14,119 nucleotides of DNA from Allobosea sp. (GTDB taxonomy: Bacteria > Pseudomonadota > Alphaproteobacteria > Rhizobiales > Beijerinckiaceae): assembly GCA_024231975.1 (NCBI GenBank), contig JAAEQB010000039.1, positions 1 to 14,119 of the forward strand, read 5' to 3'. A program made the translations under genes and the position numbers. Of this stretch, positions 13,991 to 14,119 are shown piece after piece (positions within the stretch are counted from its first letter, which is position 1; every line of letters starts with the position of its first letter). The notes below the pieces were generated by a model, which did not search any database, was not told the origin of the DNA, and was given only the letters and a program-made list of their open reading frames with translations.

Positions 13991-14119
13991 CATCAGAACA
14001 CCCATCTGTCTATGTGATTGAAGAGAAGAGGTTTTGCTCGGTGGGATGTGATCCTGCGGGGTATTTGGGGTTTTGCCGCGCCCGTACGGTGATCGATTGG
14101 GCGGCCTCCGTGGCCAAAG
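13991..14119. other. Unrecognised DNA beyond the IS break
   Basis: The last roughly 130 bases no longer match an IS3 OrfB end. The OrfB frame stays open through them by chance, with atypical codon use. I cannot identify the sequence; it may be the edge of a second mobile element or displaced chromosomal DNA. Confidence 0.4.

Noticed and set aside
1..14119. CRISPR array, phage or defence cassette
   Set aside because: No regularly spaced repeats and no Cas, restriction, toxin-antitoxin or phage structural motifs were seen; the only mobile DNA is the IS3 element and its right flank.

Overview
The window is GC-rich and packed with antisense open frames. Its gene set (an Orn/Lys/Arg decarboxylase, a DUF3141 protein, a Pta with a fused hotdog domain, a DUF6894 protein and partner-switch regulators) fits an alphaproteobacterium of the Hyphomicrobiales (Rhizobiales), perhaps Bosea-like. 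That placement is inferred from gene content and base composition, not from a marker gene.

Layout. (1) 1-895, plus strand: the end of a partner-switching module, with an RsbW-type ATP-binding anti-sigma/kinase domain and a STAS anti-sigma antagonist. A 25-codon frame lies exactly between them. (2) 944-8681, minus strand: six close-packed genes, in transcription order fabI-like enoyl reductase, DUF3141 protein, MaoC-Pta, acetate kinase, 3-hydroxyacyl-CoA dehydrogenase, alpha/beta hydrolase. The middle genes are 1 to 14 bases apart or overlap by ATGA. A Pho-box-like element with a well-spaced -10 sits just upstream of fabI. (3) 8887-11828, plus strand, divergent from fabI: an Orn/Lys/Arg-type PLP decarboxylase followed 14 bases later by a GNAT acetyltransferase. 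(4) 11896-12625, minus strand: two small proteins (a DUF6894 member and an unrecognised 74-residue protein). Between them is a strong intrinsic terminator facing the plus strand with no gene in front of it. (5) 12912-14119: an IS3-family element (IS407-like OrfA, DDE OrfB) with a canonical -1 slippery heptamer. OrfB loses its 3' end near 13990 and runs into unrecognised DNA.

How the genes may work together. The core fabI/DUF3141/pta/ackA set matches, from memory, the Sinorhizobium meliloti orfA-pta-ackA-fabI operon reported as phosphate-stress-induced under PhoB. The Pho-box-like promoter seen here agrees with that. Pta and AckA would turn acetyl-CoA into acetate plus ATP and recycle CoA. The dehydrogenase, hotdog domain and enoyl reductase are C4 acyl-CoA-type activities. 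The DUF3141 protein carries a PhaC-like Cys-Asp-His arrangement, so the locus may join overflow acetate metabolism to hydroxyacyl/PHA chemistry under phosphate stress. The most notable points are this promoter, the PhaC-like triad in a protein of unknown function, and the altered active-site residues in the MaoC domain.
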